A stretch of 64,000 nt of DNA from contig CAVVIT010000008.1 of the NCBI GenBank assembly GCA_963748405.1, positions 248,001 through 312,000 on the forward strand, in the 5' to 3' direction. Below the pieces are notes generated by a model. The model made no database searches and had not been told where the DNA came from. It saw only the letters and a list, made by a program, of their open reading frames with translations. The stretch's first letter is position 1. Each line of letters starts with the position of its first letter. The translations under genes were made by a program, and so were the position numbers. Source of the DNA: Fen-1273 sp963748405. Lineage in GTDB: Bacteria > Bacteroidota > Ignavibacteria > UBA10030 > UBA6906. Positions 32,976-41,849 of the stretch are shown piece after piece.

Positions 32976-34006
32976 GATCAATCAACATCCTCCGCACGGG
33001 TGTCTTTTTTGTTCTCGCGGCCGTCGTCGTGACCGTCGGCCTCAGCTACGAGAACCCGGCCCACTGGGTCGAAAACCTGGTTTCGTCGATCGTCTTTACC
33101 ATCTGCATCGGCTCCTCGATCCAGGGGATCATGATGCTGTTGTGGAAGTGGCTGGGGCGCCTCACCCCGCTCCGCCGGCTGGCGGCGCAGTTCGCCGTGT
33201 ACCTTCTGGCGGGGTTCGCGGGGACCGAGATCGGCTATTTCCTCCTCCGCTATGCGTTTTTCGCGGGCAGGTTCGACATCGGGAGCCATCTCCGGCTCCT
33301 GTTCCTGAATCTCATTCTCGCCGTCGTCTTCGGCAGCGCCGCGGCGATCTACATGTCCCTCCGCGGAACCGCCGAGCGCATGGCGAAGAAGCTGCGGGAA
33401 AAGGAGTTGAACGAAGAACGGCTCGAACGCCTGAGGACCCGCGCGGAGCTGGACGCGCTCCAGGCCAAGATCAATCCTCATTTTCTCTTCAACACGCTCA
33501 ATTCCATCGCCAGCCTGATTTCCGAGAATCCCGCCGCCGCCGAATCCACGGTGGAAAAGCTCTCGGAGATGTTCCGCTACACGCTTCAGCGGAGCGGGAA
33601 CAGCACCGTCCGGCTCAGCGAAGAGCTGGAGATCGTCCGCTCCTATCTCGAGATAGAAAAGGTCCGGTTCGGCGAACGGCTCACGTTCGACATACGGTCG
33701 GACGAATCGCTGAACGACGCGCAGATTCCGCCGCTCCTCATCCAGCCCCTCGTCGAGAACAGCATCAAGCACGGCATTGCGCCCGAACCGAACGGGGGGT
33801 CCGTGGGTGTCGTCGTGGGAAAAAACGGGCATTCCCTCATTATCACGGTGACGGATTCGGGGAAGGGGTTTGCCGCGACGGACGGGGACCAGGGATTCGG
33901 CCTGAAAAGCATCAGGGAGCGCCTGGCGCTCGCGTACGGTGAGAAAGCGTCCCTTCTGGTCGAGGAGGGAAGCTCGCGGATTCAGATCACTGTTCCACTC
34001 GGGTGA
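32972..34006 (+). CDS. LytS-type sensor histidine kinase (export locus A)
   Basis: The start ATG overlaps the barrel gene's stop. The 344-residue protein has four hydrophobic segments in the first 130 residues, then a coiled linker (AKKLREKELNEERLERLRTR). The His_kinase core follows, with His170 in INPHFLFNTLNSIASLISEN, and the ATPase N box LIQPLVENSIKHGI and DSGKGFAAT. This is the LytS/YehU class, which pairs with LytTR regulators. Its location inside the transport operon suggests that it senses the membrane or the transported molecule and controls this operon. Confidence 0.9.
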   Translation: MRSINILRTGVFFVLAAVVVTVGLSYENPAHWVENLVSSIVFTICIGSSIQGIMMLLWKWLGRLTPLRRLAAQFAVYLLAGFAGTEIGYFLLRYAFFAGRFDIGSHLRLLFLNLILAVVFGSAAAIYMSLRGTAERMAKKLREKELNEERLERLRTRAELDALQAKINPHFLFNTLNSIASLISENPAAAESTVEKLSEMFRYTLQRSGNSTVRLSEELEIVRSYLEIEKVRFGERLTFDIRSDESLNDAQIPPLLIQPLVENSIKHGIAPEPNGGSVGVVVGKNGHSLIITVTDSGKGFAATDGDQGFGLKSIRERLALAYGEKASLLVEEGSSRIQITVPLG

Positions 34007-34761
34007 CGGAAACGATGCGCATTCGCGTTGTGGTCGTTGATGACGAGGATCTGGCGCGCCGGCGGCTCCTGAAGCTGCTCCTGAAGTACGCCCGCGAGGT
34101 GGAAATCGTCGGGGAGGCGCGCAACGGCGAGGAGGCGGTGGCGGTCATCTCCTCCCTCAGGCCCGATGTGGTGTTTCTGGACGTCCAGATGCCCGGGTGC
34201 GACGGGTTCGAAGTCGTGCGGCGGCTGAAGGACAAACCGTTCATCGTCTTTGCCACGGCGTACAACGAATATGCGCTGAAGGCCTTCGAAGAAAACTCTG
34301 TCGACTACCTTCTCAAGCCGGTCGGGCAGAAGCGGCTTGAGCGGACGTTCGAAAAACTCCGGTTGTTCACGGCGTCGTCATCCCCGCCGGTGAACGAGAA
34401 CATCGAAAAGATGCTCTCCCGGCTTGCCTCGCCGGCGTTGCAGCGGCTCAAGGTGAGCCTGGGGGACAGGATCATACTCGTCGATCTCGCAGATGTCGCC
34501 TATTTCGAATCACGGGAAAAGTATACATATCTTCATACGGCCGACAGGGAATATCCCATCGACGGGACGCTCGCCGATCTGGAGGGAAAGCTCGACTCAT
34601 CGTCATTCGTGAGGATCCACCGGTCGTTTATCGTCAACGTGAAGTTCATCCGGGAGATCGTCAGGTGGTTCGCGGGTCGGTACAAGGTCCGGTTGAAGGA
34701 CAGCAGGGAAACCGAACTCATCGCGACGCGCGGCTACGCTGCAAACATCCGGAACCTCTGA
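34003..34761 (+). CDS. LytTR-type response regulator (export locus A)
   Basis: GTG 34003 overlaps the kinase stop; ATG 34015 is an alternative. The 252-residue protein has a receiver domain with Asp60 in VFLDVQMPGCDG, the FVFATAYNEYALKAF helix and the KP motif. A LytTR DNA-binding domain follows, with DVAYFESREKYTYLHT and FVRIHRSFIVNVKFI. LytTR proteins bind paired 9-bp repeats upstream of their targets. No terminator is visible before the convergent trehalase gene. Confidence 0.9.
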   Translation: MTETMRIRVVVVDDEDLARRRLLKLLLKYAREVEIVGEARNGEEAVAVISSLRPDVVFLDVQMPGCDGFEVVRRLKDKPFIVFATAYNEYALKAFEENSVDYLLKPVGQKRLERTFEKLRLFTASSSPPVNENIEKMLSRLASPALQRLKVSLGDRIILVDLADVAYFESREKYTYLHTADREYPIDGTLADLEGKLDSSSFVRIHRSFIVNVKFIREIVRWFAGRYKVRLKDSRETELIATRGYAANIRNL

Positions 34762-34824
34762 TCCTCCTGGCTCACCCCCCCCCGTCTCTCCGAAATCCGG
34801 TTTACCCGCGCAGTCCCTTCCCCG

Positions 34825-36546
34825 TCACTGCTTCCTGCGTTCCGGAAGGAACACCCACTCCGGAGGGACGAGCCGGTTCAGCGCGTCGACGAGGTCGGGT
34901 GAGAGGATATTCAACCCGACCTGGTACGAGGCGTTCGTCCACCCGAATCCCTCTCCGGCAGGGGAGGGAGGTGCCGCCCCGACATTGCCGTATTCCGGGG
35001 ATGCGTCGAGCGTTCTCGCCTCGACGTCGAACTTCTCGGGTATCATGCCGCCGTTCTGCACGGCGTTGAGCGTGATCGTGTAGAGCCACTTGTACGCCAG
35101 CCGCCTGGCGATGTTGTCGTACCCGTAATCCATGAGTCCCTGCCAGAGGAGCATCTGGTGGGGCGCCCACCCGAACGGGAAATCCCACTGGTACTGCGGG
35201 CGCAGTGCGCTCACCGGCCCCCGGGAGACGAGCGACGATCCGGCGACCCCTCCCTGGGTTTCAAGAAGGGGGAGACCCGCCTGGAGGATCCTCCGCGCCT
35301 GCTCCTTCGTTGCCAGCCCGGACCAGAGGGGGTAGAACGATGTCGCGCTCACGTACGTCGACTGTCGTCCGGCCGCGTAGCCGTAGTCGAAGAACATCCC
35401 TTTTTCGGAATTCCAGAGATACCTGTTCATAAGCATCCTGCGCTCTTCGGCCCTCCCTCTCCACGTGGAGGCGTTCTCGGTCGATCCGTTCACCATGTCG
35501 AGCGACCCCCCGAACTCCGACGTGAGCAGGGAGGCGACGTCCGACTCGGTCTTGTAGAGAAGCGAATTCAAATCCACGGTCACGAGGTCGGCCGCGCACC
35601 CCGCCAGCCTGTAGCTCGAGTCGTGACCCGATTCCCTCATTGCCCTGTCGTGCATGAAATATGTGTCGAGTTCGGCGAACTGCGCCGCCCGGGACCCGTA
35701 TGCCTCGAGGAATTTCTCCGCCGTCATCCCTTCCCGCTTTGCATACTGTTCGATGACCCCGTCAAAATGCCCCGGTTCGGCTTCGGGCGGCACTCCGGCC
35801 CCGCGGTCGTAGTACCGGCTGAGCCCGGTGGCGGTAAGATGGTCACTGCTCATCCAGACGTTATGGTACTCGGCGATCGCGGCCTTCAGCACGTGCGCCA
35901 GCCACCGCTTGCTCTTCTCCCCGCGCGGAAGCCGCCCGTAGCAGGCGATCGCCATCGACGTGAGAAACGGCGGCTGCGAGCGGGTGAGAAAATACGTCCG
36001 GTTCGCGTTGAGTATGGTCCCGTAGTGCCGGATCTCGTACACGCAGTTGTCGACGATGGAGCGGGCGAGATCGATCTTCCCGTCCTTGATGAGTCCGAGG
36101 AGGATGAAGTAGCTGTCCCACCCGTACATCTCGTTGAACCTTCCGCCGGGAACGACAAACGGCTCGCCTTCCGGGTCGCCGCCGGGATTCTCCCGGAGTC
36201 CAAGCGAGAGCAGGCCGTGTCCTCCTCTCAGCGTCCTGACATATTCGGGAGTGACCTTGTCAGGCAGGGACTCGACGAGCAGATTCCACTCCGGGTGCCG
36301 GGCGGCGACCCGTTCGTAGTATGCCTTTGCACCGGTGTCGTCGTGCGGGACAAAGAGATAGTGTGTCCCGTCGATGGTGCTCACTTTTTCGTCCCTGATG
36401 ATCGCCGGGAGTCCGTTTTCGTCGATCCTCCTGGTGAGCCCGTCCCAGAATTCTTCACGGATTCGCCTGGAGATGCGGTGGACCGACTTCTCGTATATCC
36501 GTTCGGTGTCGATTTCCGCATTCGCTATTCCGGAGTCCTTGAACAT
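34825..36546 (-). CDS. treA: GH37 trehalase
   Basis: The 573-residue protein contains both trehalase signatures: VPGGRFNEMYGWDSYFILLG (pattern P-G-G-R-F-x-E-x-Y-x-W-D-x-Y) and QYQWDFPFGWAPHQMLLWQG. The GH37 catalytic Asp and Glu lie in the (alpha/alpha)6 barrel, near RLAGCAADLVTVDLNS and near GMIPEKFDVE. It hydrolyses alpha,alpha-trehalose to two glucose molecules. There is no signal peptide, so it acts in the cytoplasm like TreF of enterobacteria. It stands alone on the minus strand and converges with the export operon A; no trehalose synthesis or uptake gene is nearby. Confidence 0.93.
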   Translation of the reverse strand: MFKDSGIANAEIDTERIYEKSVHRISRRIREEFWDGLTRRIDENGLPAIIRDEKVSTIDGTHYLFVPHDDTGAKAYYERVAARHPEWNLLVESLPDKVTPEYVRTLRGGHGLLSLGLRENPGGDPEGEPFVVPGGRFNEMYGWDSYFILLGLIKDGKIDLARSIVDNCVYEIRHYGTILNANRTYFLTRSQPPFLTSMAIACYGRLPRGEKSKRWLAHVLKAAIAEYHNVWMSSDHLTATGLSRYYDRGAGVPPEAEPGHFDGVIEQYAKREGMTAEKFLEAYGSRAAQFAELDTYFMHDRAMRESGHDSSYRLAGCAADLVTVDLNSLLYKTESDVASLLTSEFGGSLDMVNGSTENASTWRGRAEERRMLMNRYLWNSEKGMFFDYGYAAGRQSTYVSATSFYPLWSGLATKEQARRILQAGLPLLETQGGVAGSSLVSRGPVSALRPQYQWDFPFGWAPHQMLLWQGLMDYGYDNIARRLAYKWLYTITLNAVQNGGMIPEKFDVEARTLDASPEYGNVGAAPPSPAGEGFGWTNASYQVGLNILSPDLVDALNRLVPPEWVFLPERRKQ

Positions 36547-36745
36547 GGAGCCTCCTCGAGATTGTGCCGGCGTCAGTGATAGTTCTCCGCGCCCGTGGAT
36601 TCAATCAACACAAATCGCGCGGCCGATCAATCGGGGATAGTGTGTAGTTCTTGCACTCGACAGAAGTGCCGACCTCCCTAGGACACATGCTTGAGGTGTT
36701 TGGACCTGCGTATTCGGGAAATCCGGTGAAATCTGCCGGATTCGT

Positions 36746-37030
36746 TCAGGGGAGCGGGGGGGGAGTCTTCGATGAAGTGTTCTTTGCTGCGGTATTTGTT
36801 ATTATGACGGCCAGGAACAGGCATCCGAATATCATCGAGCCCAGGAGGACAAAGCCCGGCTCGATCCCGTTCGCGATGAGGTACGTGAGGAGCATCGTCA
36901 GAAATGCGGTGTTCAGGACTTGCACCAGCATCCGGTGGAACCGTTTGGGGTATTTCGGTACGAGCCGGAGCGCGTACGCCAGTGCCGAGACGACGATCGA
37001 TGCGATGATGACTTCAATGACAAAAAACAC
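36746..37030 (-). CDS. Small integral membrane protein
   Basis: The 94-residue protein starts at a GTG with a GGGGAGGG site. It has three predicted membrane segments: FFVIEVIIASIVVSALAYAL, VLNTAFLTMLLTYLIANGI and FVLLGSMIFGCLFLAVIIT. A polar, proline-rich tail follows. I do not recognise a family. It diverges from the GNAT gene across a 126-bp gap. Confidence 0.6.
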   Translation of the reverse strand: MFFVIEVIIASIVVSALAYALRLVPKYPKRFHRMLVQVLNTAFLTMLLTYLIANGIEPGFVLLGSMIFGCLFLAVIITNTAAKNTSSKTPPPLP

Positions 37031-37156
37031 GATGCGCCCTCCCCGGAATGTCTGTACCCGTCCGGCATCGACGTCCTGTACACATTGTACGGATACAGGC
37101 CGGCGTTGTTTCGGATGTCATCGGTAAGGAACAGGGCTCAAGAAGAAGGAATGACA

Positions 37157-37591
37157 ATGCATCTCCTTGAATCTCTTCCCGGAAGATCGGAATATTTCGC
37201 TCTCTTTGCAACGACAGGATGGAACGAGGAATACCGGCTCACTGAAGACGAACTCTTCGCCTCGCTCCGGGGGAGCTGGCACGCGGTCTCGGCATATGAG
37301 GGGGACACGCTCATCGGCTTCGGACGCACGATTTCCGACGGCGTGCTGCACGCCCTGATCGTCGATATGATCATCGATCCGCGGCATCAACGCAAGGGAG
37401 TGGGTTCCGCCATTCTCGAGCGCCTCGTCGAGAGGTGCCGGGAGAGGATGATCCGCGATGTCCAGCTCTTCTGCGCGAAAGGGAAGTCGGGTTTTTACGA
37501 GAAGCACCGGTTTGCGCGACGGGACGCAGACGCTCCCGGGATGGAGCTCAGGACGGGCTCGCGTCCCGTCCGCCTCGCGAATGTGATGTGA
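37157..37591 (+). CDS. GNAT family N-acetyltransferase
   Basis: ATG 37157 has a GAAGGA site at seven bases; the in-frame ATG at 37151 is too close to it. The 144-residue protein shows the GNAT motifs: strand 4 VDMIIDPRHQRKGVGSAILE with the Q/R-x-x-G-x-G/A acetyl-CoA loop (RKGVGS), and motif B VQLFCAKGKSGFYEKHRFA. Substrate unknown; many members acetylate small amines or protein N-termini. Confidence 0.85.
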   Translation: MHLLESLPGRSEYFALFATTGWNEEYRLTEDELFASLRGSWHAVSAYEGDTLIGFGRTISDGVLHALIVDMIIDPRHQRKGVGSAILERLVERCRERMIRDVQLFCAKGKSGFYEKHRFARRDADAPGMELRTGSRPVRLANVM

Positions 37592-37701
37592 AGAACGGCA
37601 ATTTCGCTCCGACGACTCTCCGCCGGGCGCATACACTTCGCCGTAAGTGACGATCCAACGGGAAGTTGGATTTGTCTGAAACTACAGGAGATAACAATAT
37701 C

Positions 37702-38571
37702 ATGGTTTCACGTATTCAAAGAGAAAAAGCTGAAAAGTTCCTGGCATTTCATCAAGACAAAGAGATTCTGGTCCTGTTAAACTCATGGGATGTCGGAAGT
37801 TCTAAGTTGATAGAAGCATGTGGCTATAAAGCGATCGCAACAACAAGTATGGGGATAGCCGCCTCTTTAGGTTATCCCGACTGCCAGGTAATACAATTGT
37901 CAGAAATGATTGAAGCTATAATGGGGATCGGCCATGGGGTGCAGGTTCCGGTTACCGTGGATATAGAGGCCGGATATGGAAATAACTTGAATGAAATAAT
38001 TGATTCGGTTGCAAAGATAATTGCAACGGGAATTGTCGGAATAAACATTGAAGACAGCGTTGATTTGAATCCAGTACTGATTGACGAGATGGAATTTTGT
38101 GAAAGAATATCAGCTATCCGTGCATTGTCAGATTCACTGGGCTTCCATCTGGTAATTAATGCGAGGACTGATTCATTCTATACTTCGTCAGGTTCGCCTC
38201 AGGAGAAATTATCTGAATCAATAAAGCGTGGGAATAAATACCGGGAAGCAGGTGCAGACTGCATATTTGTTCAGCCCGTATGGGAACGTGAAACGATTTC
38301 AACGCTGGTTAAGGAAATCGATGCCCCAATCAATATTCTTGCAAACCCCGGTACGGGGGCAGGACTGCCTCCCTCTGTTCGTGAACTACAGGATTTGGGC
38401 GTCGCCCGTTTAAGCCTGGGTTCAAGTGTGATGAAAGCTACGTTGGCTCTCATTAAGAAAGTTGCTGACGAACTGTCGGAAAAAGGAACGTACAATACGT
38501 TGGTAGATACTCTAACACCGCTTCCCGAGGCAGCATTGGCCTATAAGATGGCAACAGGGTCAAATAAATGA
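37702..38571 (+). CDS. PEP mutase / isocitrate lyase family protein, AT-rich
   Basis: ATG 37702 is chosen, with AGGAG 11 bases upstream; the frame opens at TTG 37666. The 289-residue protein has the family pattern: LNSWDVGSSKLIEACGYKAI, ATTSMGIAASLGYPD, the metal-binding VPVTVDIEAGYG, then GIVGINIEDSV and HLVINARTDSF. Close relatives include carboxyvinyl-carboxyphosphonate phosphorylmutase, methylisocitrate lyase and oxaloacetate decarboxylase. The gene lacks the isocitrate lyase KKCGH-type active cysteine loop, so a C-C or C-P bond activity on a small acid is as far as I can go. Its A/T-rich codons (20 and 26 G+C in the first two 60-base rows) contrast sharply with its neighbours, suggesting recent acquisition. 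Confidence 0.85.
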   Translation: MVSRIQREKAEKFLAFHQDKEILVLLNSWDVGSSKLIEACGYKAIATTSMGIAASLGYPDCQVIQLSEMIEAIMGIGHGVQVPVTVDIEAGYGNNLNEIIDSVAKIIATGIVGINIEDSVDLNPVLIDEMEFCERISAIRALSDSLGFHLVINARTDSFYTSSGSPQEKLSESIKRGNKYREAGADCIFVQPVWERETISTLVKEIDAPINILANPGTGAGLPPSVRELQDLGVARLSLGSSVMKATLALIKKVADELSEKGTYNTLVDTLTPLPEAALAYKMATGSNK

Positions 38572-38617
38572 GGTTCTGCTCCCCGTATCCTGGACCGGGA
38601 TTCAGGGAGCAGAACCT
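38571..38617. terminator. 13-bp perfect hairpin between convergent genes
   Basis: AGGTTCTGCTCCC (38571-38583) and GGGAGCAGAACCT (38605-38617) form a perfect 13-bp stem with a 21-base loop. It overlaps the stop codon of the PEP mutase-like gene. On the minus strand it is followed by CATTTATTTG, so it may end transcripts from both sides or may mark the edge of acquired DNA. Confidence 0.65.
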
Positions 38618-38653
38618 GAAAGGTTGCATATTCCGGGTGAAAGGAATTCCGGC

Positions 38654-39388
38654 CTACCGCCTGAGCGCCGCCTTCGAAAACATGTAGTCGGGAATCTCCG
38701 CGTCGAGCGTCACCGAATCCATGAGGAACTCGGTTCCCTCCCCCTCTTTGAGCACGTCTTTGTAGAGAACGGATTTTGCCAGCCAGTGATTCTGGACGCG
38801 CATCACCTCCCGGACGTCCACCGTTTTCAGGAGCTTTCCCCCTGTCGCGTAGAGATTCTCTTTCAGCGGGACGTAGCGTTCCTTGTCCACCCATACCTGC
38901 CGGTGGTCGTACGCGATATCCTCCTTCTTTGCCCTGAGGTCGAGGACCCAGCAGGTTCTCCCGTCCACGGTCTCGGATGATGCGATCGTGGCGGTATACA
39001 GGTTGGGAAGGTGAGGGTCCTCCATCATATCCTCGTATGAGAGGTCGGAACCCATGACCGACTGGCGGAGCATGTGCCCGGAGATCATGATCGTCCGGTC
39101 GGTGGAAGGGGAAAACTCCCAGAGCATGTCGTTGAGCTTCAGCATCTTCGTCCCCTTGTCCCTCGCCGGTGCCAGGTATTCCGTGTACGATTCGCTCGTC
39201 CCCCTCTGCCAGGATTTCGATTCGACGGTCCTGGTCTCGCGGCGTCCGTGAATGATCATCCGGGAGACGACGATCTTCTTCTCCGAATACATGTTCCTGT
39301 CGACGTTCCTGAGTATCTCGTCGCCTGAGGGTCCCCCTCCGGGAGGAGGGAGGCAGAACATGAACAACACCGTCAGCGCGTGGATCAT
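38654..39388 (-). CDS. LolA-like outer-membrane lipoprotein-sorting protein (export locus B)
   Basis: ATG 39388 overlaps the stop of the upstream permease gene (ATGA), giving 244 residues with a short signal sequence (MIHALTVLFMFCLPPPGG). The mature part matches the PF17131 LolA-like family: YTEYLAPARDKGTKMLKLND, MLWEFSPSTDRTIMISGHML, then SSETVDGRTCWVLDLRAKKE and HRQVWVDKERYVPLKENLYA. It is a paralogue of the carrier in locus A and would shuttle a lipid or lipoprotein across the periplasm. It is the last gene of the five-gene unit headed by TetR and the beta-barrel. Confidence 0.85.
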   Translation of the reverse strand: MIHALTVLFMFCLPPPGGGPSGDEILRNVDRNMYSEKKIVVSRMIIHGRRETRTVESKSWQRGTSESYTEYLAPARDKGTKMLKLNDMLWEFSPSTDRTIMISGHMLRQSVMGSDLSYEDMMEDPHLPNLYTATIASSETVDGRTCWVLDLRAKKEDIAYDHRQVWVDKERYVPLKENLYATGGKLLKTVDVREVMRVQNHWLAKSVLYKDVLKEGEGTEFLMDSVTLDAEIPDYMFSKAALRR

Positions 39389-40677
39389 GATGCAAGCTCC
39401 TTGAAGAGTTCCGAAGTCTGTCGTCTGTAGATCCCCGCCCCGGAAATCGCCGTCCCGAGGAACGTGGCCAGCAGTCCGGGGAGAAAGCCTATCACGTACG
39501 TCGCCGGCGTAATGCGGGCGCGGACGACGTTGGGGAACATCATCGAGCTGTCCTTGAGGATCCCCCCGAGGTCGAGCCCGTGCGACTGGCCGTACCAGGC
39601 GATCGCGAGCCCGGTCAACGTCCCGAGAAGGGATCCGATGAACCCGATCATCAGCGACTCCACGAGGAGTGTGAGGTAGATATGCGTCTTGTCCTCTCCC
39701 ACGGCGAGCCGGACGCCGATCTCGCCGTACCGCCGCAGGCTTCCGGTCAACCCGGCGTTCCACAGGACGACCGACATCGCGACGATGAACACGGCGACGA
39801 TGACACCCGAAAAGAGGTCGATCAGGTTCATGTAATCGGACATGCCGCTCTCCGTGCGGAGCGTCCCCATGACGGGGCTGAACGACGCGTGCGCAGGCGG
39901 CGTCCCCGCGGGATCCCTGTGGCGCGCGTTGAATTCCGCCGTCACGGCGTTCGCCCGCTCTTCGTGGTAGAAGTCATCCGCGAAGAAACCCAGGATTTCC
40001 CCGGCCCCGTTCTCCATGTCGAGGGCCTGCTGGGCGTCCGAGAGGTCGGCGATCACGGTCCCTTTGTCCATCGCGGCGATGCCGAACCGGACGGTCCCCG
40101 CGACGACAAAATTCGTGATGCTCATGCTTCCGTACATCGTCGAGGTGATGAGCGTGGCGGTATCGCCCGGTGCGATGCGGAGCTTCCGGGCGAGTTCCTC
40201 TCCGATGAGTATCTCGCCGCGCCGGCGCGGGACGCGCCCCCCGGTGAGCGATTGCCGGATGTTGAACATCCTCCATTCCGGGCTGAGGGAATCGAGAAGC
40301 GCCAGCGCCATCCCGCTCACCGGCGCCTGTGCCCGCGTTTCTCCCCTCGCGTCCGGGACGTCCAGGAGTCCGCCGAACTGAATCCGCGGGGTCCAGGACA
40401 TGTCCGGATAGCTGCTCCGGAGCTCACCGACGAGCGTGTCGATCCCCAGCAGCGCCAGGTCGTTCGGGATCTGCGCCGCCTCCCTGGCGTAGGCGCGCGT
40501 CATGACCCGGACGTGTCCGGTGCTGTAGTGTGCGGTCGCCTGTATGAGTGATGAAACCGACCCGTTCAGCCAGGAATGGAGCGCGACGGTCAGCAGTACC
40601 CCTGCCGTGACCGTGAGGAGCGGAAAAAGGGAACGGGAGCGGTCCCGGATCAGGCCTTTGAAAAGGAACCGGATCAT
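39385..40677 (-). CDS. FtsX/MacB-type ABC permease 1 (export locus B)
   Basis: The 430-residue protein has the first TM helix in LFPLLTVTAGVLLTVALHSW, then a large periplasmic domain with LARKLRIAPGDTATLITSTM. Three C-terminal helices follow (VIVAVFIVAMSVVLWNAGL, LMIGFIGSLLGTLTGLAIAW, and one near GFLPGLLATFLGTAIS). The cytoplasmic loop RRYGEIGVRLAVGEDKTHIY is the coupling helix region typical of LolC/LolE and MacB. Four-base overlaps with both neighbours show tight coupling. It is distinct in sequence from permease 2, so a heterodimer as in LolCE is likely. Confidence 0.87.
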   Translation of the reverse strand: MIRFLFKGLIRDRSRSLFPLLTVTAGVLLTVALHSWLNGSVSSLIQATAHYSTGHVRVMTRAYAREAAQIPNDLALLGIDTLVGELRSSYPDMSWTPRIQFGGLLDVPDARGETRAQAPVSGMALALLDSLSPEWRMFNIRQSLTGGRVPRRRGEILIGEELARKLRIAPGDTATLITSTMYGSMSITNFVVAGTVRFGIAAMDKGTVIADLSDAQQALDMENGAGEILGFFADDFYHEERANAVTAEFNARHRDPAGTPPAHASFSPVMGTLRTESGMSDYMNLIDLFSGVIVAVFIVAMSVVLWNAGLTGSLRRYGEIGVRLAVGEDKTHIYLTLLVESLMIGFIGSLLGTLTGLAIAWYGQSHGLDLGGILKDSSMMFPNVVRARITPATYVIGFLPGLLATFLGTAISGAGIYRRQTSELFKELAS

Positions 40678-41846
40678 GTGAGTTTCCCCCTGAGCGCGTC
40701 TGTGGGCTTGAGCCGGGCGATCCTCCTCGTGGGGAGATAGCTCACGATCGTGGTGACGGTGAAGACCAGGATCACCGTGCCGGCCACGAGCCCCGGAGTG
40801 TAGACCGGGAAGAGCTTCTCACCGATGGCCCACCCGAAGTTGTCCGTCGTGGCGGGAAGGTCCATGCCCCTCGTTGCGGCGAACGCGAGAAGGGGGATCC
40901 CGTAGGCCGCCGCGACGACCGCCGCCAGGACGGCGTGGAGCGCCCCTTCCGTGGTGAAGAGCGTGATCACCTGCGTCCGGGTCATCCCCAGCGCCATCAG
41001 CGTTCCCATCTCCTTCCTCCTGCGCCAGATCGAGAGGACCTGCGTGTCGAATATGGCCAGCATGGCGAGAAAGAGGAGGAGGAGATACATGATGCTCCCC
41101 TGTATGGTCTTCATCTTCACGAGCGAGCGCAGGCTCCGGAGAAGCTCGTCCGTGTTCTTGAAATCCCACCCGGGCACCGTACCGGGGGCAACCGTGTTCT
41201 GTCCCGTTACGACGATCGTGGCCTGGTCCGGCATGCGCGTGAATTGCTGAAGCCGGTCCAAGGGAATCCAGATCTGTTCGTTGTCGATGTCCTGCACTGT
41301 CGTCGCGAAAACTTCAGCGACCGTCACGTCGCGCGCGTCGAACGTCCCGTGGACGTCCCGCCACTGGATGGTGACGATGTCTCCCTTCTTCAGCCCCGCG
41401 CTTTTCGCCATCCTGGTTCCTATGATGCCGGGCAGGGCACCGTCGACGCCCTTCAGGAGGTAGGAGGGAATCGCGAGTATCCTCTGGTCGGGGTCGATCC
41501 CCTTGAGTATGATGGACCTGAAGCGTCCCTGGGGATACACGGAAGCGGTCCGTATGAGGATCGGCGTCGCTGCTCCGCGCGCGATCGCCTCCCTGATCTG
41601 CGGTGGAATTTCCGCGTGCGCGTCATCAAACGAGAGGGGGTCGTACGGATCGTACGCCTTCTGCCAGTACTGCCCGCCGCCGTACAGGGCGTCCGTCGTC
41701 GCGCGTTCCACCTGGTCGTTCAGCCCGTCGTAAAATCCCTGCATGGAAACAATCGCCACGAAGGCGAACGAAAGCGCGGTCACGTTGAGCCACGTGCGGG
41801 CGCCGGCGCTCAGGATGTTCCGCAGGGCGAGCTTGAGTATGAGCAT
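40674..41846 (-). CDS. FtsX/MacB-type ABC permease 2 (export locus B)
   Basis: The 390-residue protein starts MLILKLALRNILSAGARTWL and has an N-terminal TM helix. A periplasmic domain with MAKSAGLKKGDIVTIQWRDV follows, then three C-terminal TM helices (SIMYLLLLFLAMLAIFDTQV, AVLAAVVAAAYGIPLLAFAA, LVAGTVILVFTVTTIVSYLP). The coupling loop reads RRRKEMGTLMALGMTRTQVI. It lies four bases downstream of the ATPase gene and overlaps permease 1. Together with permease 1 and the ATPase it gives a LolCDE-like set. Confidence 0.87.
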   Translation of the reverse strand: MLILKLALRNILSAGARTWLNVTALSFAFVAIVSMQGFYDGLNDQVERATTDALYGGGQYWQKAYDPYDPLSFDDAHAEIPPQIREAIARGAATPILIRTASVYPQGRFRSIILKGIDPDQRILAIPSYLLKGVDGALPGIIGTRMAKSAGLKKGDIVTIQWRDVHGTFDARDVTVAEVFATTVQDIDNEQIWIPLDRLQQFTRMPDQATIVVTGQNTVAPGTVPGWDFKNTDELLRSLRSLVKMKTIQGSIMYLLLLFLAMLAIFDTQVLSIWRRRKEMGTLMALGMTRTQVITLFTTEGALHAVLAAVVAAAYGIPLLAFAATRGMDLPATTDNFGWAIGEKLFPVYTPGLVAGTVILVFTVTTIVSYLPTRRIARLKPTDALRGKLT

Positions 41847-41849
41847 GGT

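Noticed and set aside
35158..36579. 473-codon open frame opposite the trehalase gene
   Set aside because: Arg/Val/Gly-rich shadow; the minus strand carries both trehalase signatures.
37702..38571. True isocitrate lyase of the glyoxylate cycle
   Set aside because: The protein is too short (289 residues) and lacks the KKCGH-type active loop; the wider PEP mutase family is the better call.
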